Below are positions 52,399-61,768 of a stretch of 64,000 bases of DNA, in pieces. The position numbers and the translations under genes were made by a program. The notes under the pieces were generated by a model that was not told where the DNA came from, made no database searches, and saw only the letters and a program-made list of their open reading frames with translations. The stretch is from Streptomyces sp. NBC_01267 (GTDB lineage: Bacteria; Actinomycetota; Actinomycetes; Streptomycetales; Streptomycetaceae): positions 6,431,001-6,495,000 of the forward strand of contig NZ_CP108455.1 in the NCBI RefSeq assembly GCF_036241575.1, written 5' to 3'. Position 1 is the first letter of the stretch. The number at the start of each line of letters is the position of its first letter.

Positions 52399-53660
52399 AC
52401 GTCGGCCTTCCGTGCGGACTTGCCGGAGTCGTGGTCCCTGCCGGGCTTGTGAACGGGAAGCAGACCGCGCCGGGCGAGCAGCCACAGCAGCGGGTCCTCG
52501 ATACGCAGCGGCTGCGGCCCGGACTTGGGAGCGTCGGCCGGGGCGTGCGCGGGCGGTGGGGCGCCGAGCGCCGAGAGCCCGAAGAGCGACAACTCGGCGA
52601 AATCACGCTCCAGTTGACGGGTCAGCGCGCCGGAGTCCCAGCTCTCCATCAGTGAGCGCATCTCCTCATGCACGGCCAGCCGCTCCTGCTCACTCACCAT
52701 TCCGCCGCTGTGCGGGGCGTTGCGCAGCAGCGGGGAGTGCGGGTCGAGCAACGGCCGAAGCATGTCGGTCTTGGTGACGGCGACCGCGATCGGGGTGGTG
52801 ACCCGGCCGCGGGAGCCCCCGCGGCCGTGCGCGCGCAGCTGGGCCGCCAGATCGGCGGCGATCTGCTGCGGGGACGTCTCCACGGAGGGCAGGGGCGGCC
52901 CTTCACCCGGTGGCAGCTGGTCACGTACGGAACCGAGCTGCAGGGGGTCGACGAGCAGAATGACGCCGTCGGCCGCGGCCAGGTAGTGGGTGTAGCGGTC
53001 CATCGCCTCAGCGCTCTTCAGGTCCTCACCGGCGGCGTCGAAGAAGACGAGCGCGGTGTGCCTGCTGCCGTCGCCCAGACGTTTGCGGCGGGGCAGGCTG
53101 AGCCGGTAGAGCAGTGGGTCGTTGAAGCCCATGGCGGCGGGCCGGGTGGCATCGGGCAGCCGCAACTGGTCGTACAGATCCTCCGACATCTCCCGGTCGC
53201 GGCGCTGGGTGTCGCTGCCCATCGCGGCGATCGACGCTTCGTAGGCGCGTCCCACCCGGTTGCGCAGCTCATTGACGAGTACCGACACGTAGGTGCTCTT
53301 GCCCGACGCCTTCGCACCGACCAGGGCGATGATGCGGCTGTCCTGGTCGCAGTAGTCACTGGGGAAGTCGCTGTGGCAGCGGCGGCAGACCCGTACGTGC
53401 GTGGACACCCCGCAGCCGGGGCAGGCGGCCCGCGCACCGCCGCCGCGGAGTCCGCCCAGGGTGCGCGGAGGCGGGAACACCGGGCCGCGCATCCGCAGTG
53501 CCGGTGGAATGCTCGGGCCCATGAACTCGGCCCAGACGTCGTCGCGTTCCGCGTCGCAGGGGGTACCGCCGCGCACCCGGGTGGCTGTCATCAGACAGCG
53601 GAACGGCAGCCGTGCGGCTGTGGTGCGTTCGAAGCAGTAGGGGCAAATGACGGTTGTCAT
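52395..53660 (-). CDS. Soluble GTPase with zinc ribbons (double-GTPase type)
   Basis: 421 residues. Cysteine pairs at 6/9, 80/83 and 92/95 form zinc ribbons in the N-terminal third. The GTPase domain starts with Walker A GAKASGKST (115-123). Switch II is FFDAAGEDL and the guanine motif is VTKTD. The C-terminal part is a variable, proline-rich tail ending GKSARKADV. It follows the Fn3-like gene with a 1-base gap and overlaps the GAP1 start. A relic of a paralogue lies at 40438-40548. Confidence 0.85.
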   Translation of the reverse strand: MTTVICPYCFERTTAARLPFRCLMTATRVRGGTPCDAERDDVWAEFMGPSIPPALRMRGPVFPPPRTLGGLRGGGARAACPGCGVSTHVRVCRRCHSDFPSDYCDQDSRIIALVGAKASGKSTYVSVLVNELRNRVGRAYEASIAAMGSDTQRRDREMSEDLYDQLRLPDATRPAAMGFNDPLLYRLSLPRRKRLGDGSRHTALVFFDAAGEDLKSAEAMDRYTHYLAAADGVILLVDPLQLGSVRDQLPPGEGPPLPSVETSPQQIAADLAAQLRAHGRGGSRGRVTTPIAVAVTKTDMLRPLLDPHSPLLRNAPHSGGMVSEQERLAVHEEMRSLMESWDSGALTRQLERDFAELSLFGLSALGAPPPAHAPADAPKSGPQPLRIEDPLLWLLARRGLLPVHKPGRDHDSGKSARKADV

Positions 53661-53661
53661 G

Positions 53662-55881
53662 TCAGCGCATCACCAGGGTCGCGGGGGAGAGTTCTTCGAG
53701 GCGTACGTCGGTGGCTCCGCCGCCGAGGAGGAAGCCGCGCAGAGCATAGGGCGGCGGGAGGGTGCCGGCGGCTATCTCACGTTCGACCGTGCCGGTACGG
53801 TACAACTCCTCACCCGTCAGCCGGAGAACGGTGGTTCCGTCGGCGGGGTTGCCCGGCCGGAGCGGGGCCCGTCCGCCGCCGCCCCGGGCGACCAGTACGA
53901 ACTCGGGTACGTCTGTGGGGAGTTGACCACCGGGCGAGACGAGCGTGACCCGTACGGTGGTGGGCCTGCCGAGCAGCGGGCGGCGGCTCCCGGGGATGAT
54001 CCGGTAGCTGATGGTGAGCTCGGCGGGGAGTACGGCCCCGGCGCGGACCGGCTGCACGACAACGGTGTCCGCCCTGCGCGGTTCGGCGGTCGCGGTCAGA
54101 CGGGCGGCGGTCGGGCCCACCGGGATGTACAGCCCTTCGCGGAGGAACACGCTGCGGGCGATCCGGTGCTGGACGTGCCTCCCGTCCTGCTCCGCGCTCA
54201 CGGTCACCAGTCCGGTGTCCCCGGGCCAGTCGAAGGTGACCCGGGCGAGCCCGTCCGTGGCGCGGGCCGCGGCGAGCGAAGTGACTGGGGCCGGTGCCTC
54301 GATCAGGACACCGGGGCCGACGACGGCGCATGGGCCGAGGACCGCGAGGGAGGTGACCCGGGTGAGGCTGCCCGGCGGGGCCACCAGGCCCCCGGCTCTC
54401 CGGTCCCAGGCGAGCGGCACCGGCAACGGGCCTGCGGATTCTTGCAGTTCGGTGCCGGGTGGCGGTGGTCCGCCCGGCCAGTCGACGAGTTCGACCTTCG
54501 CGTCGTCGCCACCGGTCCAGGTGAACCGCACGGCCCCGTCCCGGGCCGTGGCGCTCAGCTCCCGCACCGGGGACGGCCAGGGGAGGACGGTGGTGCGCGC
54601 CTCGGCGCCGGACGATTCGACGTCCGTGCCGTCGGCTGTGCGGTAGCGGCAGCTGATCCGGATCCGGTACGCGCCGGTCGGCAGTCCGTGCGCGGTGAAC
54701 CTGCCGCCGGCGCAGGGGATCTCCTGCGCCCGCCCGTCGGGGCCCGTCAGCAGCACGCGAACGCCGCGGGCCCCGCCCGGCTGCTCCCAGGTGGCTTCGA
54801 TGCGAGACCTGCCGGGAGCCGGCCTGATGCGGGTCACTTCCGGGGTGGCGCGCAGCGACCCGGACACGAGCGGCGGTCCGTCGACGACTCCGGCGAGCAG
54901 CGGCAGCGCAGCGTAACGGACCTCACTGCCCAGCGGGGGACTCGGGTCGAGCGAGGCTCCGCCCGTCGCGTGCGGCTGGACTTCGGCGAGGGACGCCCGG
55001 CCGTTCCTGACCCGGGTGAGTCTGATGACCCGCCAGGTCCTGGCAGCGGGCTCGCCCTCCTCGGACCAGGCCAACTTCACGGCGTCCGGGGCGAGTTCGA
55101 GCCGCAGTGGGCCAGGTGAACCGGTGGCGGGCCGATGGGTGCGGACGAGGCCGCGGACGGCGACGGGGCAGTCTCCTGCCAGCCGGGCCGCCCGCAGGTA
55201 GTACCCGCCCGCTGCTTCCGGGTCCCCTTCGCTCTCGGAACCGCGGGCCCTGTCGAGTGTCTGGTCCGTCTCGCGTACCCGGGCGGTGACCGCGGCCAGC
55301 CGGACCGTGAGGAACGGGTCCTGTTCGCTGCCCGGCAGCAGCAGCGCCGCCATCCGGGCGGCCCGGCGCAGTCGGCCGCGCTCCCATTCGTCCTGCAACC
55401 CCTCGGCCGCGGAACGCTGCTCGGCGCTGAGCGGCTTCCGTGCGCGCACGGCGTGGACGAGCGCTCCGGCTTCGGCCGGATCGACACCGAGCGAGACCGC
55501 GGTGGCCGGTTGCCCGCCCTGCGGATGGCTCTGCAGCAGCTCGGTCAGCTGATAGAGGAGGACCCGCCGCACGGCCGTCAGGTCCGCTTCGTGGATCTCC
55601 GTCAGCTGCCCCAGCAGGGCAGCCGCTTCAGGTCTCTGCGCCTGTAGCCTGCGCAGCTCGTCAGCGTCCAGGTGCTGTCGGTCATGGGGTGTGCGCGGAA
55701 CGTACACCCCATCGAGCACCCGCACCGTCTCCCCGCGTGCCACGAGCGCCTCGCCGATGTGCCGCAGCCCGAGGGCACGCTGCTGTGCGAGGAGCTGTCC
55801 GTAGCGGGGGACCAGTGGGGAGAGCGGCAGCCAGGGCAGCGCCCGGGGCAGCCCGAGGTGGTGCCCGAATTCCAGCCCCAC
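53662..55881 (-). CDS. Large protein with helical N-terminus and tandem fibronectin-III-like domains
   Basis: 739 residues, no signal peptide and no TM helix, so it is cytoplasmic despite its Fn3-like modules. The first 230 residues are helical and charged. Residues about 240-730 are a series of beta domains with Fn3-like sequences (EVTRIRPAPGRSRIEATWEQ, VRELSATARDGAVRFTWTGG, VTSLAAARATDGLARVTFDW). Such intracellular Fn3 arrays are scaffolds in several predicted conflict systems. The start is GTG at 55881 after GGGGG; no other start exists in frame. A remnant of its paralogue is at 40549-40750. Confidence 0.78.
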   Translation of the reverse strand: MGLEFGHHLGLPRALPWLPLSPLVPRYGQLLAQQRALGLRHIGEALVARGETVRVLDGVYVPRTPHDRQHLDADELRRLQAQRPEAAALLGQLTEIHEADLTAVRRVLLYQLTELLQSHPQGGQPATAVSLGVDPAEAGALVHAVRARKPLSAEQRSAAEGLQDEWERGRLRRAARMAALLLPGSEQDPFLTVRLAAVTARVRETDQTLDRARGSESEGDPEAAGGYYLRAARLAGDCPVAVRGLVRTHRPATGSPGPLRLELAPDAVKLAWSEEGEPAARTWRVIRLTRVRNGRASLAEVQPHATGGASLDPSPPLGSEVRYAALPLLAGVVDGPPLVSGSLRATPEVTRIRPAPGRSRIEATWEQPGGARGVRVLLTGPDGRAQEIPCAGGRFTAHGLPTGAYRIRISCRYRTADGTDVESSGAEARTTVLPWPSPVRELSATARDGAVRFTWTGGDDAKVELVDWPGGPPPPGTELQESAGPLPVPLAWDRRAGGLVAPPGSLTRVTSLAVLGPCAVVGPGVLIEAPAPVTSLAAARATDGLARVTFDWPGDTGLVTVSAEQDGRHVQHRIARSVFLREGLYIPVGPTAARLTATAEPRRADTVVVQPVRAGAVLPAELTISYRIIPGSRRPLLGRPTTVRVTLVSPGGQLPTDVPEFVLVARGGGGRAPLRPGNPADGTTVLRLTGEELYRTGTVEREIAAGTLPPPYALRGFLLGGGATDVRLEELSPATLVMR

Positions 55882-56007
55882 GATGTGCCCCCATGAATGG
55901 TTCCCGGCTCCGCCCGTCCATCCCAGCAGATGATTGCCGCGGGCGTGGGGGTTTCGGGATCTTGAGGTGGCCGCCGGCCGGAGAGCCCTGTGACCGGCTC
56001 CCCGCTG

Positions 56008-56469
56008 TCAGTCCTCTTCCGGAACCGTCGGACGCAGCTGGGGATGCACCACACCGGGAAACACCCGCACCCGGACGACCGGCTCCGCGGATCCGCCCTG
56101 GATCACCGTCTCCGCGATGCCCCACGGGCGGCCCGGCAGGACCACGGTGAGCGTGTAGGTGGCCGCGCAGCCGGTGCAGCGGTACCGGTCCGCCCAGGTC
56201 TCGACGTCCGTGAGGCTGCCGGGGGTGCGGGCCGTGTGCCGGTGGCGGGCGTGGCAGCGGTCGCAGGTCTCGCCGGGCTCGCACGTCCCGCCGCAGGGGC
56301 ACGGCAGGTCGAACGAGTCCGCGGGCTGCCAGCGCTGCGTGAGGACGGCCTCCCGGGTGGCGCCCATGTCCTTCATCGCTTTGAAGTTGGCGGCGGCGAC
56401 GTTGTACGACTCGCCGGTACGGGCCATCCGGGTCCGGATGACATCCTTGCGTCCGCGGTTCGTGGTCAT
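56008..56469 (-). CDS. Zinc-ribbon protein, first gene of the GAP1/kinase operon
   Basis: 153 residues. The N-terminus KDVIRTRMARTGESYNVAAANF resembles a short helical motif found in several small actinobacterial proteins. A cysteine-rich zinc-binding region (CPCGGTCEPGETCDRC, then RCTGCAATY) follows and the C-terminus is a beta-strand-rich tail. GAGGAA precedes the ATG. It starts the minus-strand operon, 126 bases before the Fn3-like gene, and may be a sensor or DNA/RNA binder. Function unknown. Confidence 0.7.
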   Translation of the reverse strand: MTTNRGRKDVIRTRMARTGESYNVAAANFKAMKDMGATREAVLTQRWQPADSFDLPCPCGGTCEPGETCDRCHARHRHTARTPGSLTDVETWADRYRCTGCAATYTLTVVLPGRPWGIAETVIQGGSAEPVVRVRVFPGVVHPQLRPTVPEED

Positions 56470-56827
56470 GTGTTCCTCTTCGGGGGGTCACGCAGCCCGT
56501 AGAGGCTCATGAGATCGGTCCGTACCACGGTACCTGGCTTCCCGCACGGTCCAGGACCGCAGGTAATCCCCGCCCGTCGCGGGGAGTTGGAGTGAATGGT
56601 GTCGAAGACGACCCTTCCATGGAGGTTCGAGACCTCTTCGTGATTGAAGAGTGCGCGAAGCGTGCTCGTTACTGCACCGAGAGAGCTTTTTTCGATCAGC
56701 TCTTGTCATTTGCGTGCAGGACAGTGCAGGATCAGGTCATCTTGCAGACCAGAACGCCAGATTCCACTTATCTGAGGCGTTCAGCCGGTCTGCGCACCCC
56801 CTGATCGCCCTCTATGCGGAGGTGACT
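56470..56827. promoter_or_regulatory. Divergent promoter region: conflict operon (left) and sugar transporter operon (right)
   Basis: 358 bases. For the plus-strand sugar operon a candidate promoter is TTGTCA at 56703-56708, 18 bases, CAGGAT at 56727-56732. GGAGG just before 56828 is the RBS. Minus-strand promoter elements for the conflict operon are likely around 56490-56560 but were not resolved. The DNA at 56590-56760 is less G+C-rich than the genes. No gene is seen. Confidence 0.5.
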
Positions 56828-57841
56828 GTGTCGGCCGCTGCGCCCACCTCGCCCCGTCCGGCCACACCCCAGTCGGAAGCCCCTGACGACAAGCCGTCCT
56901 CTTCGGCCGGTCCCAAGGCCGGACGCCCTTCGGGGCGGAAGTCGCTGCGTCAGCGGTTCCGGCAGGACCGCATGCTTCTGCTGCTGTGTGTGCCGGGCCT
57001 GCTGTACTTCGCGTTGTTCTTCTACCTGCCGCTGGCCGGCAACGTGGTCGCCTTCCAGGACTACCAGCCGTTCCTCGGCTTCAAGGGAAGTCCGTTCGTC
57101 GGCCTCCAGAACTTCACGGACCTGCTCTCGCAGCCCGAGTTCTGGTCCGCCGTGCGCAACACGCTGGAGATCACCGTCCTCCAGCTGATCCTCTACTTCC
57201 CCGCCCCCATCGCACTGGCGCTCCTCCTCAACTCGCTCGTCGGCGAGAAGGTCAGGCGGCTCGTCCAGACCGTGGTCTACCTGCCCCACTTCCTCTCGTG
57301 GGTCGTGGTCGTGGCGATGTTCCAGCAGGTCTTCGGCGGTACCGGCACGGTCACCAGCCTGCTGCAGAACCACGGGCTCGCGGTCGGCAACATCATGAGC
57401 AACCCGGACACCTTCAAGGTGCTCGTGACCTCGGAGATGATCTGGAAGGACTGCGGCTACGGCGCGATCATCTTCCTCGCGGCGATGGCGTCCATCGACA
57501 TGTCGCAGTACGAGTCGGCGGCGATGGACGGCGCGGGCACCTGGCGGCGCATGTGGCACGTCACCCTGCCCGGCATCCGGCCGGTGATCATCATGATGCT
57601 CATCCTGCGCCTCGGCGACATCCTCTCCGTCGGCTTCGAGCAGATGCTGCTCCAGCGGGACGCGGTCGGGCCTGATGCGTCGGAAGTGCTCGATACGTAC
57701 GTGTATTACCACGGCGTCATCGACGGTGACTGGGGCATGAGTACGGCCGCAGGTCTGATGAAGGGGGTGATCGGCCTCGGGCTGATCATCGCCGCGAACA
57801 AACTGGCCCACCGCTTCGGTGAGCAGGGGGTCTACCGATGA
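56828..57841 (+). CDS. Carbohydrate ABC transporter permease, LplB type
   Basis: 337-residue inner-membrane permease (CUT1 family) with six TM segments. The first is LLLLCVPGLLYFALFFYLPLAG, after a Pro/Ser-rich cytoplasmic leader. The ATPase-contact EAA loop is YESAAMDGAGTWRRMWHVTLPGIRP. GTG at 56828 has GGAGG five bases upstream; long upstream in-frame extensions are not supported. It is coupled to the next gene by ATGA. The shared MsiK-type ATPase is expected elsewhere. Confidence 0.92.
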   Translation: MSAAAPTSPRPATPQSEAPDDKPSSSAGPKAGRPSGRKSLRQRFRQDRMLLLLCVPGLLYFALFFYLPLAGNVVAFQDYQPFLGFKGSPFVGLQNFTDLLSQPEFWSAVRNTLEITVLQLILYFPAPIALALLLNSLVGEKVRRLVQTVVYLPHFLSWVVVVAMFQQVFGGTGTVTSLLQNHGLAVGNIMSNPDTFKVLVTSEMIWKDCGYGAIIFLAAMASIDMSQYESAAMDGAGTWRRMWHVTLPGIRPVIIMMLILRLGDILSVGFEQMLLQRDAVGPDASEVLDTYVYYHGVIDGDWGMSTAAGLMKGVIGLGLIIAANKLAHRFGEQGVYR

Positions 57842-58788
57842 CCACGTCCATCACCCCGAAATTCGCTCCGAAGCGGGAGAACTTCCTCGCCAAGCTGCGG
57901 TCCGGCGGCGACCGTCCGCCGTGGATGGAACGCCCCAGCTGGTTCGGCCAGGGCGCGAAGGCGCTGGCGCTCGCCCTGATCGTGGTCATGGTGACGTACC
58001 CGTTCCTGCTCGCCCTGGGCACCAGCCTGGCCGGGCAGAAGGAGCTGGAGGAGCGCGGCGGCTACGTGCTCATCCCGCACCACCCGACCTTCCAGGCGTA
58101 CAACGTCCTGCTGCAGGGCGGGGTGGTGACACGGGCGACGCTCGTGAGCATCGGCATCACCCTGGTCGGTACCGCGCTCAGCCTGCTCTGCACGGTCACC
58201 CTCGCCTACGGTCTGTCGCGGCCCGGGATGCTGATGGGCCGACCCATCCTGCTGATCGTGCTCGGTACGTTCCTCTTCGCGCCGGGCATCATCCCCACGT
58301 ACCTCGTCGTCCAGCAGCTGGGCCTGCTCGACAGCTACGCGTCGTTGATCCTTCCCGTACTGCTCAACGTATTCAACGTCATTGTCGTGAGAGCGTTCTT
58401 CCAGGGAATTCCCACCGAACTGTACGAGGCCGCGCGTCTCGACGGTGCGGGCGAACTGGCCATTCTCTGGCGTATCGTGCTGCCGCTCTCCAAGGCCGTG
58501 ATCGCGGTGGCGGGCCTCTTCTACGCGGTCAGTTACTGGAACAGCTTCTTCAACGCCCTGCTGTTCATGAACGATTCGGGCAAGTACCCGCTCCAGGTCA
58601 TCCTGCGCTCGTACGTGGTCCAGGGCGAGACGATCAACGCCCACGCACTCGGTGTGAATGTGCTGCCGCCTTCGATCTCGCTCCAGATGGCCGTGCTGAT
58701 CATCGCGCTCGTACCGATCCTGTGCGTCTATCCCTTCCTGCAGAAGCACTTCGCCAAGGGTGTTCTCACCGGCGCCGTCAAGGGCTGA
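57838..58788 (+). CDS. Carbohydrate ABC transporter permease, LplC/YtcP type
   Basis: 316 residues, six TM segments, and the EAA loop YEAARLDGAGELAILWRIVLPLSKA. It is the partner permease of the LplB-type protein, with which it overlaps by four bases. Cytoplasmic N-terminus of about 40 residues. The pair should import a sugar bound by the lipoprotein encoded next. Confidence 0.92.
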   Translation: MTTSITPKFAPKRENFLAKLRSGGDRPPWMERPSWFGQGAKALALALIVVMVTYPFLLALGTSLAGQKELEERGGYVLIPHHPTFQAYNVLLQGGVVTRATLVSIGITLVGTALSLLCTVTLAYGLSRPGMLMGRPILLIVLGTFLFAPGIIPTYLVVQQLGLLDSYASLILPVLLNVFNVIVVRAFFQGIPTELYEAARLDGAGELAILWRIVLPLSKAVIAVAGLFYAVSYWNSFFNALLFMNDSGKYPLQVILRSYVVQGETINAHALGVNVLPPSISLQMAVLIIALVPILCVYPFLQKHFAKGVLTGAVKG

Positions 58789-58848
58789 CCCGCCCGCAGA
58801 TCTCGCCTTTCCTGTCCGTTCTGCCTTTCCTGTCCTTCCAGGAGAATC

Positions 58849-60498
58849 ATGTCTTCTCAGCACGTCAACAGGCGTACGTTCCTCGGTGCCGCGGGCGTCG
58901 CCGGAATCGCCGTCACCGGAATGACCACCCTCACCGGCTGTTCCACCGGAACAGCCGCCGCGGGCAAGGGCGCCGAGGCGTTCACCAAGGTCAAGCTGCC
59001 GACCTTCGTCCCCGCGAAGGTCGCCGCGCCGGACCTGGCGGGCAGCGCCGAGGGCCTGGACGCCGCGTACCTCCGCTACCCGAAGAACCTGGTCAAGTCG
59101 GTTGCCACGCCCCCCGGTGACGGCTCCCCGATCACCGCGCTGACGGAGACCTTCACCACGCCGGCCCCCGCCATGGGCAAGAACGCGTACTGGAAGGAGC
59201 TCAACAAGCGGCTGGGCTCCGAGTTCAAGATGAACATCGTCGTGGAGACCACCGACGACAGCTACTCGTCCAAGTTCAACGCGGCGATAGCCGGCGGTGA
59301 AATCCCCGACATGGTGTGGATCCCGCCGAACCAGGGTCTGCGTCGCATTCCCGAGCTGCTCGAAGCGAAGTTCCAGGACCTCACCCCGCACCTCTCCGGT
59401 GACGCGGTCAAGAAGTACCCGAACCTCGCCAACCTCCCGGAATTCGCCTGGAAGACCGCCGTCATCAACGGCAAGATCTTCGGCGTTCCCGTGGCGTACG
59501 GCCGTATGGGCCAGGTGTACGTCACCAACGAGGACTTCTGGAAGCCGGTCGGCGGAGCCACCTTCTCCAGCGCGCAGGACTTCCTCGACAAGGGCAAGGA
59601 ACTGCTCGACGTCAAGCGCAAGAAGTACGTGCTGGAGCCCGCCTACACGAACCATGTCGGCATGTACGCCCAGTGGTTCGGCGCTCCGTCCGGGTGGTCC
59701 GAGAAGGACGGCAAGCTGGTCCACCAGTTCGAGACCGACGAATTCCGTGAGGCCCTCGAATTCGGTGTGAAGGTGAGCAAGGCCGGGCTGTTCTGGCCGG
59801 ACCCGAACCTCACCACCACCCGCGAGAAGATGGCCCAGGGCACCCTCGGCGCGTACGTCCAGTCCTTCCCGTCGTTCCTGGTGGACGTGAAGACGTACAG
59901 CTTCCCGTTCGGGATCATCATGCCGTTCGCCGCCAAGGCGGGTGTGACCCCGCACTTCTACTACGGGCTCGGCTCGGTCGGTTACACCGCGATCAACAAG
60001 AAGGCCGACAAGAAGCGTCTTGAGATGCTGCTGAAGGTCCTGGACTACCTCGCCGCGCCCTTCGGCACGGAGGAGCGGCTGTTCCTCGACAACGGCATCG
60101 AGGGCACGCACTTCAAGCGCACCGCGAAGGGTGACGTCACGCTCACCGACAAGGGCAACGCGGAAGCCGTCACCACGGGCATGCCGGTGTCCTTCCTGGC
60201 CAACGCGCCGGAGTACCTCTACCTGCCGGGCCAGGCCGATCTGACGCGCCGTATCCACGACTGGCAGAAGAAGCTGATCGCGATGGCCGTGATCAACCCG
60301 ACCGTCGGTCACTACTCCGACACCTACGCCAGCAAGGGCGCGTCCCTGACGCAGGGCGTGAACGACGGGATCAAGGACATCGTCGCGGGCCGCAAGCCGA
60401 TCTCCGCGTACGACGGACTGGTGCGCACCTGGCGCTCCGGCGGCGGCGACAAGATCCGCCGCGAGTACGAGAAGTCCATCGAGATGACCAGCAAGTGA
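58849..60498 (+). CDS. Sugar-binding lipoprotein of the ABC importer
   Basis: 549-residue extracytoplasmic solute-binding protein (family 1, LplA-like). It has a Tat motif NRRTFLGAAG and a lipobox ending at Cys31 (TTLTGCS), so it is a Tat-exported lipoprotein. Typical binding-protein features are GGEIPDMVWIPPNQG and the C-terminal domain closing helices. Its length is that of LplA proteins rather than the 420 residues of classical CUT1 binding proteins, suggesting a larger or charged saccharide; that is inference. Confidence 0.92.
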   Translation: MSSQHVNRRTFLGAAGVAGIAVTGMTTLTGCSTGTAAAGKGAEAFTKVKLPTFVPAKVAAPDLAGSAEGLDAAYLRYPKNLVKSVATPPGDGSPITALTETFTTPAPAMGKNAYWKELNKRLGSEFKMNIVVETTDDSYSSKFNAAIAGGEIPDMVWIPPNQGLRRIPELLEAKFQDLTPHLSGDAVKKYPNLANLPEFAWKTAVINGKIFGVPVAYGRMGQVYVTNEDFWKPVGGATFSSAQDFLDKGKELLDVKRKKYVLEPAYTNHVGMYAQWFGAPSGWSEKDGKLVHQFETDEFREALEFGVKVSKAGLFWPDPNLTTTREKMAQGTLGAYVQSFPSFLVDVKTYSFPFGIIMPFAAKAGVTPHFYYGLGSVGYTAINKKADKKRLEMLLKVLDYLAAPFGTEERLFLDNGIEGTHFKRTAKGDVTLTDKGNAEAVTTGMPVSFLANAPEYLYLPGQADLTRRIHDWQKKLIAMAVINPTVGHYSDTYASKGASLTQGVNDGIKDIVAGRKPISAYDGLVRTWRSGGGDKIRREYEKSIEMTSK

Positions 60499-60539
60499 GC
60501 ACCCGTACAACCGCCGCCCCCGGGCGGCCGAGGAGCACC

Positions 60540-61715
60540 ATGCAAGACCTCCGTATCGGCGTGATCGGCCTCGGCCTGCGCGCCAACCTGGCCGACGCGG
60601 CCCACCGCCCGGGAGCCGGGTCCGTCGTCGCGGCCGTCGCCGACACCGATCCCGCGGTGCGGGCCAAGGTGGCCGACCGGTTCACCGGAGCGGTCGCGGT
60701 CGAGGACTACCGCACGCTGCTCGACGACGCCACCATCGACGCGATCATCGTGGCTACCCCCGACGACACCCACGAGGCCGTCGCCTGCGACGCGTTGCGT
60801 TCGGGCAAGGCCGTGTACGTCGAGAAGCCGCTCGGCATCACCGTCGAGCAGTGCGACACGATCCTGCGCACCGCGTACGAGACGGGCACCCGGCTGTACG
60901 TCGGCCACAACATGCGGCACATGGGCGTGGTGCGGCTGATGCGCGACATCATCGCGCGCGGCGACATCGGTGAGCCCAAGACCGTGTGGGTACGGCACTT
61001 CGTGTCGTACGGCGGCGACTACTACTTCAAGGACTGGCACGCCGACCGCACCCGCACCACCGGGCTGCTGCTCCAGAAGGCCGCGCACGACATCGACGTG
61101 GTGCACTGGCTGGCCGACGGCTACACGCAGCGCGTCAACGCCATGGGCGACCTGATGATGTACGGCGACCTGCCGCGCCGGGAGCCGGGCACACCCCGTC
61201 CCGACGGCTGGCTGCGGGAGTTCGACTGGCCGCCGGCCACCCGCAAGGACCTCAACCACGTGGTGGACGTCGAGGACGTGTCCGTCATGAACATGCGGCT
61301 GGACAACGGTGTGATCGCCGCCTACCAGCAGTGTCACTTCAGCCCGGACTACTTCCGCAACTACACGGTCATCGGCACCGAAGGCCGGCTGGAGAACTTC
61401 GGTGACCGGCCGGGCGACGAGGTCAAGGTCTGGAACACCGGGCCGACCGGCTACCGGGCCGACGCCGACGCGGTCTACAAGGTGCCGGAGTCGAAGGGCT
61501 CGCACGGCGGGGCCGACGAGCGGATCATCACGGAGTTCTGCCGGTTCGCCCGGGAGGGCGGGGCGACCGACACGTCGCCGGTCGCCGCCCGGATGAGCGT
61601 GGCCGCCGGTGTGATGGCCACCCAGTCGCTGCGTGAGGGCGGTACGCCCTACGACGTGCCGCCGCTCGCCCCGGAGCTGATCGCCTACTTCGCCGCGGGC
61701 CAGCAGCGGGACTGA
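60540..61715 (+). CDS. Gfo/Idh/MocA-family NAD(P)-dependent sugar oxidoreductase
   Basis: 391 residues. The Rossmann motif is RIGVIGLGLRANLA, the catalytic lysine is in VEKPLG (Lys96), and HDIDVVHWLAD holds the conserved acid/histidine segment. It should oxidise or reduce a sugar or inositol derivative imported by the transporter. ATG at 60540 (AGGAG upstream) was chosen; an alternative GTG overlaps the binding-protein stop. Substrate unknown. Confidence 0.9.
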   Translation: MQDLRIGVIGLGLRANLADAAHRPGAGSVVAAVADTDPAVRAKVADRFTGAVAVEDYRTLLDDATIDAIIVATPDDTHEAVACDALRSGKAVYVEKPLGITVEQCDTILRTAYETGTRLYVGHNMRHMGVVRLMRDIIARGDIGEPKTVWVRHFVSYGGDYYFKDWHADRTRTTGLLLQKAAHDIDVVHWLADGYTQRVNAMGDLMMYGDLPRREPGTPRPDGWLREFDWPPATRKDLNHVVDVEDVSVMNMRLDNGVIAAYQQCHFSPDYFRNYTVIGTEGRLENFGDRPGDEVKVWNTGPTGYRADADAVYKVPESKGSHGGADERIITEFCRFAREGGATDTSPVAARMSVAAGVMATQSLREGGTPYDVPPLAPELIAYFAAGQQRD

Positions 61716-61768
61716 CGGTCTCGGCGATGACACGTGGCGGGCGGGGCCGCAGGGGCCCCGCCCGCCGT

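Noticed and set aside
50282..52606. 774-codon alternative frame on the same strand as GAP1
   Set aside because: It is an Arg/Ala/Gly-rich shifted frame of the GAP1 gene, which has a conserved paralogue in the other frame.
36122..56469. Integrated prophage or integrative element carrying the conflict operon
   Set aside because: No integrase, transposase, tRNA, attachment-site duplication or phage structural genes were found in the interval.
57832..60510. 892-codon antisense frame over the permease and binding-protein genes
   Set aside because: Same cause; sequence is rich in Arg, Glu and His with no domains, and the sense genes are unmistakable.
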